64,000 bases of DNA from Gammaproteobacteria bacterium. GTDB lineage: Bacteria; Pseudomonadota; Gammaproteobacteria; Chromatiales; Chromatiaceae. Under the pieces are notes generated by a model. It was not told the DNA's origin, searched no databases, and worked only from the letters and a program-made list of their open reading frames with translations. Positions 8,362-16,539 of this stretch are shown one piece after another (positions within the stretch are counted from its first letter, which is position 1; every line of letters starts with the position of its first letter). A program made the translations under genes and the position numbers. Location: NCBI GenBank assembly GCA_011390365.1, contig JAABSM010000001.1, forward strand, positions 62,001 through 126,000, read 5' to 3'.

Positions 8362-9174
8362 CCCCCTCTCGGCCGTTTCCCAGAGCCGAGCAAGGGCCTC
8401 GGGGTCCGACGCCAATGCGTCGATCCTTTCATCTCTTTCCCTCAGGATTTGCTCCATGCGCTGGAATCGTCGGGTAAAGTTGCGATTGCACTTGCGCAAG
8501 GCGCCCTCGGGATCGACCTTCAGGTGACGGGCAAGATTGACGCAGGTAAAGAGCAGATCCCCCATCTCCTGCTCCAGGCGCGCCTGTCGGCGTTGTGGAT
8601 CCCCCTCCGCCATCGCCTCGACCAGCGCCGTCCGCTCCTCGTCAAGCTGCTTCAGCACCCCCGCGGGGCCGGGCCAGTCGAAACCGACATGGGCGGCCTT
8701 GCGCTGGAGCTTGTGGGCGCGGGTCAGGGCCGGGAGCGCTTCGGGAATCGAGGCCAAAAGTCCTCCCTGGTCCTGGGTTTCCTTCTTGTCCGCCCGCTCG
8801 GTCGCCTTGATCGCCTCCCAGGCGCGGCGCTGCTCCTCTTCGCTGGCGTAGTCTTCATCGCCGAAGACGTGGGGGTGGCGGCGAACCATCTTGTCGCAGA
8901 TGCCGGCGACGACATCGTTGAAGTCGAAGCGGCCCTCCTCGTGGGCGATCTGGGCGTAGAAGACCACCTGAAACAGCAGATCCCCCAGTTCGTCCCGCAG
9001 GTCATCGAAGTCGCCGTTCTCGATCGCCTCGGCCACTTCATAGGCCTCTTCGATGGTGTGGCGCACGATGCTGGCGTAACTCTGTTGCAAATCCCAGGGA
9101 CAGCCATCTTGCGGATCCCGCAGGCGGGCCATGATCTCCAGCAGGCGTTGCATCGGCTCCGGGTGTTCGCTCAT
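8329..9174 (-). CDS. mazG: Nucleoside triphosphate pyrophosphohydrolase MazG
   Basis: 281-aa two-domain all-alpha NTP pyrophosphatase that hydrolyses (d)NTPs to NMPs plus PPi. The N-terminal half carries GCPWDLQQSYASI, EEAYEVAEAI and ELGDLLFQVVFYAQ, and the duplicated C-terminal half has EQEMGDLLFTCVNLARH; length fits the family. The ATG shares four bases with the ribE stop (ATGA), giving translational coupling. The C-terminus is odd: the final residues and the TAA stop lie inside the 100-bp element at 8262-8361, so the native tail (about LVQHPPSDHE) was replaced or extended by element sequence. Confidence 0.95.
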   Translation of the reverse strand: MSEHPEPMQRLLEIMARLRDPQDGCPWDLQQSYASIVRHTIEEAYEVAEAIENGDFDDLRDELGDLLFQVVFYAQIAHEEGRFDFNDVVAGICDKMVRRHPHVFGDEDYASEEEQRRAWEAIKATERADKKETQDQGGLLASIPEALPALTRAHKLQRKAAHVGFDWPGPAGVLKQLDEERTALVEAMAEGDPQRRQARLEQEMGDLLFTCVNLARHLKVDPEGALRKCNRNFTRRFQRMEQILRERDERIDALASDPEALARLWETAERGLVQHPPSDHE

Positions 9175-9839
9175 CCCATGAATCCGCTCTTGGCCAGCAA
9201 CTCCAGGGTTACCCCGGGGGAGGCCTGCTCGGTCTCGTTGGCGGCCTGATCGCCCAGCAGCAGGCGCTCCAGGTAGCGGGCGACCAGGTCCACCTCCAGA
9301 TTGACGCGGCTGCCGCTGTGATAGTGGTTGATAATCGTCTCCTGCACCGTATGGGGCACGATGTTGAGCTCGAAGATCGGTCCCTCCACCCGATTGACGG
9401 TAAGGCTGGCGCCATCGACGCAGATTGAGCCCTTGTGGGCGATATACTTCGCCAACCCCGCCGGGGCCAGGATGCGAAAGCGGATCGAACGGGCGTCATC
9501 GCGCCGCTCCAACACCTCGCCCAGGCCATCCACATGGCCGCTCACCAGATGACCGCCCAGTCGGCTGCTCAGCGTCAGGGCCTTCTCCAGGTTGACCGGC
9601 GAACCGCCCTTGAGATCGCCCAGGGTGGTATGGTCCAGGGTCTCCCGCGACACGTCGGCGACATAGCCGTTGCCCGGCAGGGCCACCGCCGTGAGACACA
9701 CCCCGTTGCAGGCGATGCTGTCGCCCAGCGCCACATCCGCGAGATCCATCTTGCCGGTGTCGATGGTGAGACGCACGTCGCCGCCGCGCTGTTCGATGCG
9801 CTGGATCTTGCCGACCGATTCGATGATGCCTGTGAACAT
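9171..9839 (-). CDS. ribE: Riboflavin synthase, alpha subunit
   Basis: 222 aa. It converts two 6,7-dimethyl-8-ribityllumazines to riboflavin, the last step of riboflavin synthesis. It starts with the invariant MFTGIIESVGKI and contains two tandem lumazine-binding barrels (about 1-97 and 98-205) with typical SRLGGHLVSGHVDG and KGSICVDGASLTVN. The start is the ATG at 9839. It lies downstream of ribD on the same strand, but a 332-bp repeat-filled gap separates them. No FMN riboswitch is visible upstream. Confidence 0.97.
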   Translation of the reverse strand: MFTGIIESVGKIQRIEQRGGDVRLTIDTGKMDLADVALGDSIACNGVCLTAVALPGNGYVADVSRETLDHTTLGDLKGGSPVNLEKALTLSSRLGGHLVSGHVDGLGEVLERRDDARSIRFRILAPAGLAKYIAHKGSICVDGASLTVNRVEGPIFELNIVPHTVQETIINHYHSGSRVNLEVDLVARYLERLLLGDQAANETEQASPGVTLELLAKSGFMG

Positions 9840-9861
9840 TTACTTTTTTCGCGAATTAATA

Positions 9862-10182
9862 GACAGGATTAACAGGATTTCGCGGGATGCACAGGATTTT
9901 TTTCGTGTTTGGATAAAAGGCCAAGGGAAACCTGGGCGACGGCAGCTTGATTTGCCAAACGCAGTAATCTTCGTATGGGAGTATAGCGCCGGTCGCAGGT
10001 TGTACCTGCGACCGGAACGTTTGACCCGCCACCGCCTTCGCTCCCGACCACGGATCTTCGCCGCGCCAAACATTCCGGTCGGGAGTGCAACTCCCGACCG
10101 GCTCCGTAATCCGCGCACATCCGCGAAATCCGCGGTTGATAAGCTCATCCCGTCAATCCTGACAAATCCTGTTAATCCTGTC
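9862..10182. repeat. Repeat island between ribD and ribE bounded by inverted 19-bp copies
   Basis: GACAGGATTAACAGGATTT at 9862-9880 and its exact inverse at 10164-10182 bracket the whole ribD-ribE gap. Further direct copies of ACAGGATT follow on each side. Inside are two matched hairpins (9989-10015 and 10075-10101). No gene lies in the island. Confidence 0.75.
9989..10101. repeat. REPIN-like pair of inverted hairpins
   Basis: Two 27-bp hairpins with perfect 12-bp stems and 3-nt loops: CCGGTCGCAGGT/ACCTGCGACCGG (9989-10015) and CCGGTCGGGAGT/ACTCCCGACCGG (10075-10101). Both have the outer sequence CCGGTCG/CGACCGG. The inner flanks are also inverted (AACGTTTG after the first, CAAACATT before the second), so the two units face each other as in REPINs. 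Confidence 0.65.
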
Positions 10183-11314
10183 CATCCTTCTTTTTCGCCA
10201 AAGGCGTGGCGGTGATGCGAATATCCCGTCCCACCATGCGTAGATCGCTGATGGTCAGGTCGATGCGCTGGGCCATGGTGGCGATGGCGGGGAGGTTGAA
10301 GAGGCCGCGGGCGCTGTCCCCCATCAGGTGGGGGGCGGCGTAGATCACCAACTCATCGATCAGGCCCGCTTGCAAGGCCGCGCCGGCGAGCACCGGCCCG
10401 CACTCCAACAGCACCTCGTTGATCTGCTCCTCGGCGAGGCGGCGCAGCGCCGCGGGGAGGTCGATGCGCCCCTCTTGCAGGCGGACCGGAATCACCTGAG
10501 CGCCGCGGCGCTCCCGGTTTTCGATCTTGCCCTCATCGCATCCCTCGCCGCACAGGATCAGCGTGCGACCGGGGAGGGTAAGCATGCGGGTATCCAGGGG
10601 AAAGCGGAGCTGGCTGTCGAGCACCGCGCGAATCGGTGTCGGGACCTCTTCCCGAGACTCCACGCCATCGAGATCCGCCGGATCGAGGCGTACATCCATG
10701 CTCGGATCGTCCGCCAGCACCGTGCCGATGCCGGTGAGGATCGCCGAGCTGCGGGCGCGCAGGCGATGCACATCCCGCCGCGCCGCCGATTCCGTGATCC
10801 ACTTGCTCTCGCCACTCGCCATCGCGGTCCGCCCATCCAGGCTCATCGCCAGCTTGCAACGAACGAACGGCAGGCCTTGGGACATGCGCTTGATGAAGCC
10901 TGGGTTGAGCGCCCGCGCCTGGACCTCCAGCAGCCCCGACTCCGCCTCGATGCCGGCGGCGCGCAGCAACGCCAGCCCCTTGCCCGCCACCAGTGGATTC
11001 GGGTCGACCATGGCGCACACCACCCGCGACACCCCGGCCTCGATCAGGCCATCGGTACAGGGCGGAGTACGGCCGTGGTGACAACAGGGCTCCAGTGTGA
11101 CATAGGCCGTCGCGCCCTTGGCCCGCACCCCCGCCGCCGCCAGTGCATTGCGCTCCGCATGGGGCGCCCCCGCCTTGCGGTGATACCCCTCGCCCACGAC
11201 TTCTCCACCGCGCACCAGCACGCAACCGACACGGGGGTTAGGGTGCGTGGTGTAAAGTCCGCGCCGCGCCAGGTGGATGGCGCGGGCCATGTGTTGGTGA
11301 TCTTGCGGTTTCAT
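10172..11314 (-). CDS. ribD: Bifunctional diaminohydroxyphosphoribosylaminopyrimidine deaminase/reductase
   Basis: 380 aa. It carries out the second and third steps of riboflavin synthesis: zinc-dependent deamination and then NADPH-dependent reduction of the ribosyl side chain. The deaminase domain (about 1-145) has PHAERNAL and the zinc-binding PCCHHGRTPPC. The reductase domain (about 147-370) begins RCKLAMSLDGRTAM and contains ECGPVLAGAAL. Length is normal for the family. It is probably the first gene of ribD-ribE-mazG, but the downstream repeat island may decouple expression. The coding end overlaps the inverted GACAGGATTAACAGG repeat, which supplies the last residues (KKKDGQD). Confidence 0.96.
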   Translation of the reverse strand: MKPQDHQHMARAIHLARRGLYTTHPNPRVGCVLVRGGEVVGEGYHRKAGAPHAERNALAAAGVRAKGATAYVTLEPCCHHGRTPPCTDGLIEAGVSRVVCAMVDPNPLVAGKGLALLRAAGIEAESGLLEVQARALNPGFIKRMSQGLPFVRCKLAMSLDGRTAMASGESKWITESAARRDVHRLRARSSAILTGIGTVLADDPSMDVRLDPADLDGVESREEVPTPIRAVLDSQLRFPLDTRMLTLPGRTLILCGEGCDEGKIENRERRGAQVIPVRLQEGRIDLPAALRRLAEEQINEVLLECGPVLAGAALQAGLIDELVIYAAPHLMGDSARGLFNLPAIATMAQRIDLTISDLRMVGRDIRITATPLAKKKDGQD

Positions 11315-11515
11315 GGCGGGTTTGAATGGATCAGATTAACAGGATTTCTCTGCGTGCTCCAGGCCTCCGCGAGAGGTTTTTCGGCCTGGTAGTACCCGTG
11401 CAACTTGCGCGGGTATATGCGAGCTGCCGCCACCATAGGCTATACTCTTATCACTTCCCTGTCAGCAGAAAACAGGAAATCGCGGACCCACAGGAAACAT
11501 AAGGAGAGCAGGAGA

Positions 11516-12163
11516 ATGGCGGAAGCCCCTACTTTTGAAAGCGTATGGCGCATGTTTCAGGAGAATGCCGAGCAACTCAGGGAGATGGCCAGGAAGTCGG
11601 AGCGAGAATATGCGGAGTTACGTAAGCAGTCCGAGGAGACGGATCGCAGGTTCAGAGAGACGGACCGGCAGTTCAAGGAGACGGACCGGCAGTTCAAGGA
11701 GACGGATCGTAGATTGCAGGAGGTTACCCGCCAACTGGGTTCGCATGGAAATCGTCTGGGGGAGTTCGTGCAGGAGATGGTGCGACCGGCGGTGGTCGGA
11801 CTGTTCAAGCGCCGCAACCTGCCCGTGCATCAGGTGATGCCCAACATTGTCGCCTATGACGATCATGGCCAGTTCGTCATGGAGATCGACCTGTTGGTGA
11901 TCAACGCGACCACGGCGATCGCGGTGGAGTGCAAATCCAAGCTGACGGTGGAGGATGTGCAGGAGCATCTGGATCGCATGGAGCTGTTCAAGCAGTGCTT
12001 CCCGCAATATCAGGGGTACACGCTGCTGGGGGCGGTGGCGGGAATGGTACTGCCCGAAGAGGTTGGGCGCTATGCCTATCGGCGCGGACTCTATGTACTG
12101 GCCCAGTCCGGGGAGGGCGTGGTATTGCTGAATAATGAGACGTTCCAGCCCAGGCAATGGTGA
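11516..12163 (+). CDS. DUF3782-like protein with heptad repeats and restriction-nuclease-like fold
   Basis: 215 aa from the ATG at 11516, which follows a purine-rich AGGAGAGCAGGAGA. Residues about 15-75 form a coiled coil with near-exact 7-residue repeats (FRETDRQ, FKETDRQ, FKETDRR). The C-terminal half (about 90-215) carries the pattern EIDLLVINATTAIAVECKSK, the D...ExK arrangement of PD-(D/E)XK enzymes. These proteins are widespread and uncharacterised; nuclease activity is inferred from the motif. The gene stands alone between repeat-rich spacers, which suggests a mobile or accessory character. Confidence 0.75.
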   Translation: MAEAPTFESVWRMFQENAEQLREMARKSEREYAELRKQSEETDRRFRETDRQFKETDRQFKETDRRLQEVTRQLGSHGNRLGEFVQEMVRPAVVGLFKRRNLPVHQVMPNIVAYDDHGQFVMEIDLLVINATTAIAVECKSKLTVEDVQEHLDRMELFKQCFPQYQGYTLLGAVAGMVLPEEVGRYAYRRGLYVLAQSGEGVVLLNNETFQPRQW

Positions 12164-12784
12164 GGCCCTCAGCCCTCAGGTGGATACCTTGCCTTGCTCT
12201 TGGGGAGTTTGAATAGACAGGATTAACAGGATTTCTCAGGATTGACAGGATTGACAGGATTTTTTTTCGGCTCGTTCGGCTCGTTCCCAAGGTCCCCCTT
12301 GGGAACGCACGTCTTGCAAGCTCTGGCTTGCCGGTCCGTCGGGCAGCTAGCGCTACCAAGACTTGGGTTCCCAAGCCGGAGCGTGGGTGGTCGCAAACCC
12401 TGCTTGAGATGAAGATACCGCGGCGGTACTATTCACTACCCGCACTCAAACCATCTTGAATCGCGACAATAGCCCGTCAGGTCGAATGCCACCATGATCA
12501 ATCTACCCGCACCTTCTCGCCTCGTTACCCTGTTCCTTGGCATTTGTCTTCTGGCGGCTTTCTCGCCCGCCTAGAGCAAACCCACCGAAGCGCGGAAATC
12601 GGGGACACCCAAGTTTTAGTTTTCCGGATTGGGGCAACGGGAGCCGATTCACCTAAATTCTTATTCAATGCCTTGGGGGTGGTCGGGCTGGGGAATCAAG
12701 GAGGGCAGACGGTCTTTGGCTACGCCTTGCTACGCTGGGGGATGGACAACACCACGGCGGCAGCGTCACCAGTCGGTTCGGGCG
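12164..12784. other. 621-bp repeat-rich gap without a gene
   Basis: Contains a direct copy of GACAGGATTAACAGGATTT (12216-12234) followed by two more GACAGGATT units, then a nested inverted-repeat block (12282-12376), then sequence bearing GGGGACACCCAAG near 12602. In my experience GGGGACACCCA-type sequence is often seen beside REP-associated transposase genes, which fits the relic that follows. No open frame here looks real. Confidence 0.6.
12282..12376. repeat. Nested inverted-repeat block
   Basis: A perfect hairpin CGTTCCCAAGG/CCTTGGGAACG (12282-12307) is followed by GCAAGC/GCTTGC (12316-12331). GTCTTG (12311) pairs with CAAGAC (12357), and the right arm of the first hairpin can also pair with GTTCCCAAG (12367-12375). 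A related GCTGGCTTGC...TAGCGCTA string occurs just before the second 100-bp element (53051-53084). Confidence 0.6.
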
Positions 12785-13447
12785 TCACCGGTGTTCGAGC
12801 CTAGTCCTCCCGGCCGCCTGATTCAAGAAGCCCTCGGGGTCCAGGCCCAGGCGCTCCAGTATCGGCGGAATCCCTGAATCGATGGCCCCGCGCTTGTCGT
12901 CTCGCACCGCGCGGCCGGTCCAGTCCAGCAGCTCCAGGTAGTCCGCGAAGCCGAAGGCGTTGGGGTGCGGGTCGGTGTCTTCGGTATTCAGGGGAGTGAG
13001 TGCGATCTTCGGTCGGTCCGCGGCTTGCTCGGGCGCGCTTTGCTGGCTGCTGGCGTTATCGCCCAGCTCCTGAGTCCTTTGCTGAATCGAGGTGAAGTCC
13101 GATTCCTCGGGCGTGTCGGCGACCCCCGCCCGCACGGGGTTCAGGTCCACATAGCTCATGCAGGTCAACACGGCGGCCTCGTCCAACAGCGCTTGGCTCT
13201 TGAAGCGGCCCTCCCAGAAACGCCCCTTGCAGCCGTCCTCCTCGTTGGCCCGCCGCGCCAGGTGCTCGTTGAGGCCGCGCATGAACCAGGATACATCACA
13301 GAGCCGCCGGCGCCAGGCCTGGATCACCGCTTCCGCCTGCTCCCGCTCGGCCTCTGCGGTGACTTCATTCCGTCTGTAGCGCTCCACCCTTCTTCTCTCT
13401 TTGGGTGTCCTTTTCTTCTTTTTCCCAAGCCAAAAAGTCGCCCGCAA
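12785..13447 (-). pseudogene. N-terminally truncated REP-associated tyrosine transposase (RAYT/Y1)
   Basis: 220-residue open frame. About residues 35-130 match the C-terminal half of TnpA_REP/IS200-like transposases (SWFMRGLNEHLARRANEEDG, GRFWEGRFKSQALLDEA, CMSYVDLNPVRAG). The N-terminal HUH and catalytic-tyrosine region is absent, and the first 30 residues (KKKKRTPKERRR) are unrelated basic sequence. The rest is a variable tail. It cannot be an active transposase. It is probably a remnant of the enzyme class that mobilises REP hairpins, several of which occur in this window. Confidence 0.8.
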
Positions 13448-13521
13448 AACGTGAAATTGGTCACGCGAGGCAGGGGCCGCCGCGTCGTTCGGGATGATTT
13501 TCGCCGAATGCTATCAAGGCG

Positions 13522-15345
13522 TCAAGTATGGTTTAGAGAAATAGAAGTGAAAAGTTCGATGTCGGGTTGGCATGCAAGAGCCTTCCGAAGCCAAGGTTGG
13601 GTGAGCGCGGTGTCTGGGGTAATCGGGATGAGTCGCTCTCGCTCCGCGGCGCTCAGGCGGTCGCGTTGCGGCAACTGGTTGCTCAATACCGCATGGTTGG
13701 CCTCGGAGGGGTCGCGGCCTTGTTGGGTGCGCTGAGTGATCCTTTCGCGCATCAGTCGTTCTGGGGTGGAGAGATCGAAGATCAGGAAGGGCACGCCCTG
13801 TTCTTTGGCGAGGCGGTTAAAGGGGGTGCGGTGGTCGTGTTTGAGGAAGGTGGCGTCGACGATGGTGGGCAGGCCGGCTTGCAGGGAGCGTTTGGCAAGG
13901 CGGCGCATCTGTTGGTAGGTGTTGGCGGAGAATTCGGGGGTGTAGATGGAGTGGTCGAGTTGGCTGGAGTCGTCTTCGGGTCGCAGGCCGGCGAGGCGTT
14001 TGCGCACCACGTCGGCGCGGATGTGGATGGCGTTGATCGATCCGGCGACGAAGCGGGCGAGGTAGCTTTTGCCGGCGCCGGAGGGGCCGCGGGTGATGGC
14101 GAGGATCGGGCGCTTGAGGCGGATGTCGGTCGGTCCGGCATGGAAGGGGGTTTCCAGGTAGCCTTGGGCGAGGGCGAGGTAGTCCGCCAGTTGTTGTTCC
14201 GTCTCGTCGCTGGGTTGCTGGTGGTGGCGAATGGCGGCGATCTTGGCGCGCACGGTGGCGCGGTAGTGGAGGTAGAAGGGGAGGAGGGGGAGGGCGTGGT
14301 AGGTTTCGGAGAGTGACCGTTCGCGGCTCGACCGGGTTGCGCCCTCGCCTGGACCCGCCTCCGGTGGGAGAGGGCGTTTTTCGTCGGGGGTGTGATCGGT
14401 TGCCGCCGAGGGGGTGTTGACGGAATCCGGCGTTTGGGTGTTTCCGGGATGTGTTTTTGCCCTCACCCCAACCCCGCTGGCGTGGCGAGGGGGGCTGTTG
14501 GCGCGCTCCAGATAGCGGTTGAGCAGTTGGTTGGCGGCGGCGGGGAGTTGGTGGTCGTGGAGGTCCATGAGCAGGAAGGCGAGGTCGCTGAGGGTGTCGA
14601 TCCAGCGTAGGGCCGGGGAGAATTCGATGGCGTCGAAGAGGGTGGGGTGGCCGTCGATGAGGGCGATGTTGCCCAGGTGCAGGTCGCCGTGGCATTCGCG
14701 GATATGGTTGTTGGTGCGACGGTGTTGAATGAGGGGGGCCAGTTTCGCGGGTTGTTGCCGCGCCCAGCGCTCGAATTGATCGATGAGGGCGTGGGTGGCG
14801 GGGGTTTGGTCGAGTTCCCGGATCAGGCGGTAGTTTTCCAGTAGCGGCGCCATGACCCGCGCCGGGGTGCCGAATTGGCCGTCGCGGGGTGCGATCTCGG
14901 CGGCGGCGTGGAGGGCGAGGACCTGGTCGCAGAGGCGGTCGGTGAGGGTTTCATCGAGGTGATGGGGGTGGTCGGCGAGGAGGGCGTCGTCTGCGAAGCG
15001 GCGCATCTCTACCAGGTAGTCCAGGGGCGGTCCGTTGGGGGAGATGGCGGGTCGGTCCGGGGCGCCGTAGAGGGTGCGCAGGCCGAGGTAGAGTTGCGGG
15101 GCGGTGCGGCGATTGAGGCGTAGCTCCTCTTCGCAGTAGTGGCGGCGTTGGTCGAGGCGGGTGAAGTCGAGAAAGCCCAGATCTACCGGCTTCTTGAGCT
15201 TCCAGACCTTGTCGCGGTGCAGCAGTAGGGAGGAGATGTGGGTCTCGACCAGCCGCGGCGGGTTGCCTTTCGCTTCGAGAAGGCGGGTGAGGGCCTTGAT
15301 GAGTGTTTTGTGTTGTTCGTATGGTTGGGCCATGGATGATGACAT
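13522..15345 (-). CDS. Bifunctional aminoglycoside-phosphotransferase-like/AAA ATP-binding protein
   Basis: 607 aa. The N-terminal part (about 1-290) has a kinase-like APH fold with HGDLHLGNIALIDG (catalytic loop) and LFDAIEFSP (metal-binding Asp). The C-terminal part (about 410-580) is a P-loop kinase-like ATPase with Walker A GPSGAGKSYLA and VDATFLKHDHR. The family is conserved in proteobacteria without a defined substrate. Between the two, about residues 291-345 are a Pro/Thr/Ser-rich low-complexity stretch encoded by an inverted repeat pair, which looks like an in-frame insertion. The start is the ATG at 15345 or 15333. Confidence 0.85.
   Translation of the reverse strand: MSSSMAQPYEQHKTLIKALTRLLEAKGNPPRLVETHISSLLLHRDKVWKLKKPVDLGFLDFTRLDQRRHYCEEELRLNRRTAPQLYLGLRTLYGAPDRPAISPNGPPLDYLVEMRRFADDALLADHPHHLDETLTDRLCDQVLALHAAAEIAPRDGQFGTPARVMAPLLENYRLIRELDQTPATHALIDQFERWARQQPAKLAPLIQHRRTNNHIRECHGDLHLGNIALIDGHPTLFDAIEFSPALRWIDTLSDLAFLLMDLHDHQLPAAANQLLNRYLERANSPPRHASGVGVRAKTHPGNTQTPDSVNTPSAATDHTPDEKRPLPPEAGPGEGATRSSRERSLSETYHALPLLPFYLHYRATVRAKIAAIRHHQQPSDETEQQLADYLALAQGYLETPFHAGPTDIRLKRPILAITRGPSGAGKSYLARFVAGSINAIHIRADVVRKRLAGLRPEDDSSQLDHSIYTPEFSANTYQQMRRLAKRSLQAGLPTIVDATFLKHDHRTPFNRLAKEQGVPFLIFDLSTPERLMRERITQRTQQGRDPSEANHAVLSNQLPQRDRLSAAERERLIPITPDTALTQPWLRKALACQPDIELFTSISLNHT
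14340..14495. repeat. Inverted repeat pair inside a coding sequence
   Basis: Two GCCCTC...GAGGG hairpin-type units, at about 14340-14373 and 14459-14495, lie on either side of an 85-bp spacer and are each bordered by GTTTTT on the inner side. They code for the proline-rich linker of the phosphotransferase/ATPase and look like an intergenic repeat family captured in frame. Confidence 0.55.
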
Positions 15346-15493
15346 CGGGCTAATTCACGGAGAAAACTACCACACAGAGAAGACCGAGCGCAAAGAGATG
15401 GTGAAAAATCGGCCGTGGGATGGGTGCTGTACACCCGTTCCTACCTTATTTCTGTCTTCTCTGCTGCAACCGCATTGGTCGTTGGTAAGGGTG

Positions 15494-15518
15494 CGGACGG
15501 GGCTGCAAGCCCCGTCCG
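15494..15518. repeat. REP-like hairpin at the 3' end of the deacetylase-family gene
   Basis: CGGACGGGGCT/AGCCCCGTCCG, an 11-bp perfect stem with a GCA loop, immediately after the deacetylase stop on the minus strand. No T-tract follows, so termination is doubtful. Confidence 0.55.
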
Positions 15519-15520
15519 GC

Positions 15521-16453
15521 TCAATCGATCTGCATCAGCACCCTGAGATGGGCCTCGACGGAGAGGGCGAGGGCGGTGGGTTCGTAGCCGCCTTCGAGGG
15601 AGGAGACGATGCGGCTGTCGGCGTGGCGTTGGGCGAGTTCCGCCAGTTGCTGGGTGACCCAGCGGTAGTCCGCTTCGGTGAAGCGCAGTTGCGCGAGGGG
15701 GTCGGAGCGGTGGGCGTCGAAGCCGGCGGAGATGAAGAGCATTTGCGGCTTGAAGGCGTCTAGCGCCGGTAGCCAGTGTTGTTGGACGATGGCGCGGAAC
15801 TCCTCGGAGCCGCTGCCCGCCGCCATGGGGGAGCAGATGATGCGGTCGTCGTGTTCGGCGAAGGGGCGGTTGGGGTAGTAGGGGTGCTGAAAGCTGGAGC
15901 AGACCATCACCCGCGGGTCGTCGCGAAAGATATCCTCGCTGCCGTTGCCGTGGTGGACGTCGAAGTCGATCAGGGCGACCCGTTCCAGGCCGTGGGCGTC
16001 GAGCGCCTCGGCGGCGCCGACGGCGATGTTGTTGTAGACGCAAAAGCCCATGGCGCGGTCCCGTTCGGCGTGGTGGCCGGGCGGGCGTATGGCGCAGAAG
16101 GCGTCGCCCACTTCGTCGCTCAGCACCATGCGGGTGGCGTGGGCGACGGCGCCGGCGGCGCGCAGGGCGGCGTCGTAGCTACCGCCGCTCACCACCGTGT
16201 CCGGGTCGAGATGGGCGGGCGCCTCGCCGGGGTGGGGCATGGCGCGATCGACCATGGCGAGATAGGCCTTGTCGTGGACTCGCTCCAGCTCTTCGCGGGT
16301 CGCCTTGGGGGCGTCGCGGCAGATGAGCAGATCCATGATGCCGGCGGCGATGAGACGGTCGTCGATGGCCTGCAAGCGTGCGGCGCACTCCGGGTGGTGG
16401 TCGCCGGTGTCGTGTTTCATGCAGTCGGGGTGGCTGATGTAGGCGGTTCTCAT
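15521..16453 (-). CDS. Histone-deacetylase-family protein
   Basis: 310 aa from the ATG at 16453. It belongs to the arginase-fold zinc amidohydrolases (HDAC/AcuC/acetylpolyamine amidohydrolase). The active-site His pair is in RPPGHHAER. Zinc ligands are visible in LIDFDVHHGNGSEDIF (D and H) and GFDAHRSDPLA (D). The C-terminal SLEGGYEP is also diagnostic. It starts with MRTAYISHPDC, typical of the bacterial class. Substrates in bacteria include acetylated polyamines or proteins; which applies here is unknown. It lies between aat and the phosphotransferase/ATPase gene on the same strand. Confidence 0.92.
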   Translation of the reverse strand: MRTAYISHPDCMKHDTGDHHPECAARLQAIDDRLIAAGIMDLLICRDAPKATREELERVHDKAYLAMVDRAMPHPGEAPAHLDPDTVVSGGSYDAALRAAGAVAHATRMVLSDEVGDAFCAIRPPGHHAERDRAMGFCVYNNIAVGAAEALDAHGLERVALIDFDVHHGNGSEDIFRDDPRVMVCSSFQHPYYPNRPFAEHDDRIICSPMAAGSGSEEFRAIVQQHWLPALDAFKPQMLFISAGFDAHRSDPLAQLRFTEADYRWVTQQLAELAQRHADSRIVSSLEGGYEPTALALSVEAHLRVLMQID

Positions 16454-16510
16454 GGGAGGCTCCGGTGGTTGGCGTTGGGGCGCTGCTCGCGTGATCAGGC
16501 GGTGCTTTCC

Positions 16511-16539
16511 TGGATCGCCGAGCTGGGCTCGGCGATCCA
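16511..16539. repeat. Perfect 13-bp-stem hairpin
   Basis: TGGATCGCCGAGC/GCTCGGCGATCCA with a 3-nt loop, in the aat-deacetylase gap. A decayed copy of the same hairpin begins at 52989 (TGGATCGCCGAGC, CGT loop, right arm with a one-base deletion), which shows that this is a repeat family. Confidence 0.6.

Noticed and set aside
9862-10182. CRISPR-like repeats from the GACAGGATTAACAGG copies
   Set aside because: Copies are inverted, irregularly spaced and lack unique spacers; no cas genes.
11315-11515. FMN riboswitch upstream of ribD or of the neighbouring gene
   Set aside because: No conserved RFN-element sequence; the ribD start is on the other side of a short repeat-containing spacer.
12544-12804. 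Small plus-strand open frame in the repeat-rich gap
   Set aside because: No domain, no ribosome-binding site, and it overlaps the transposase relic flank.
13448-13521. Missing N-terminal half of the RAYT upstream of the relic
   Set aside because: The only 74 bp before the next gene do not encode an HUH motif in any frame.
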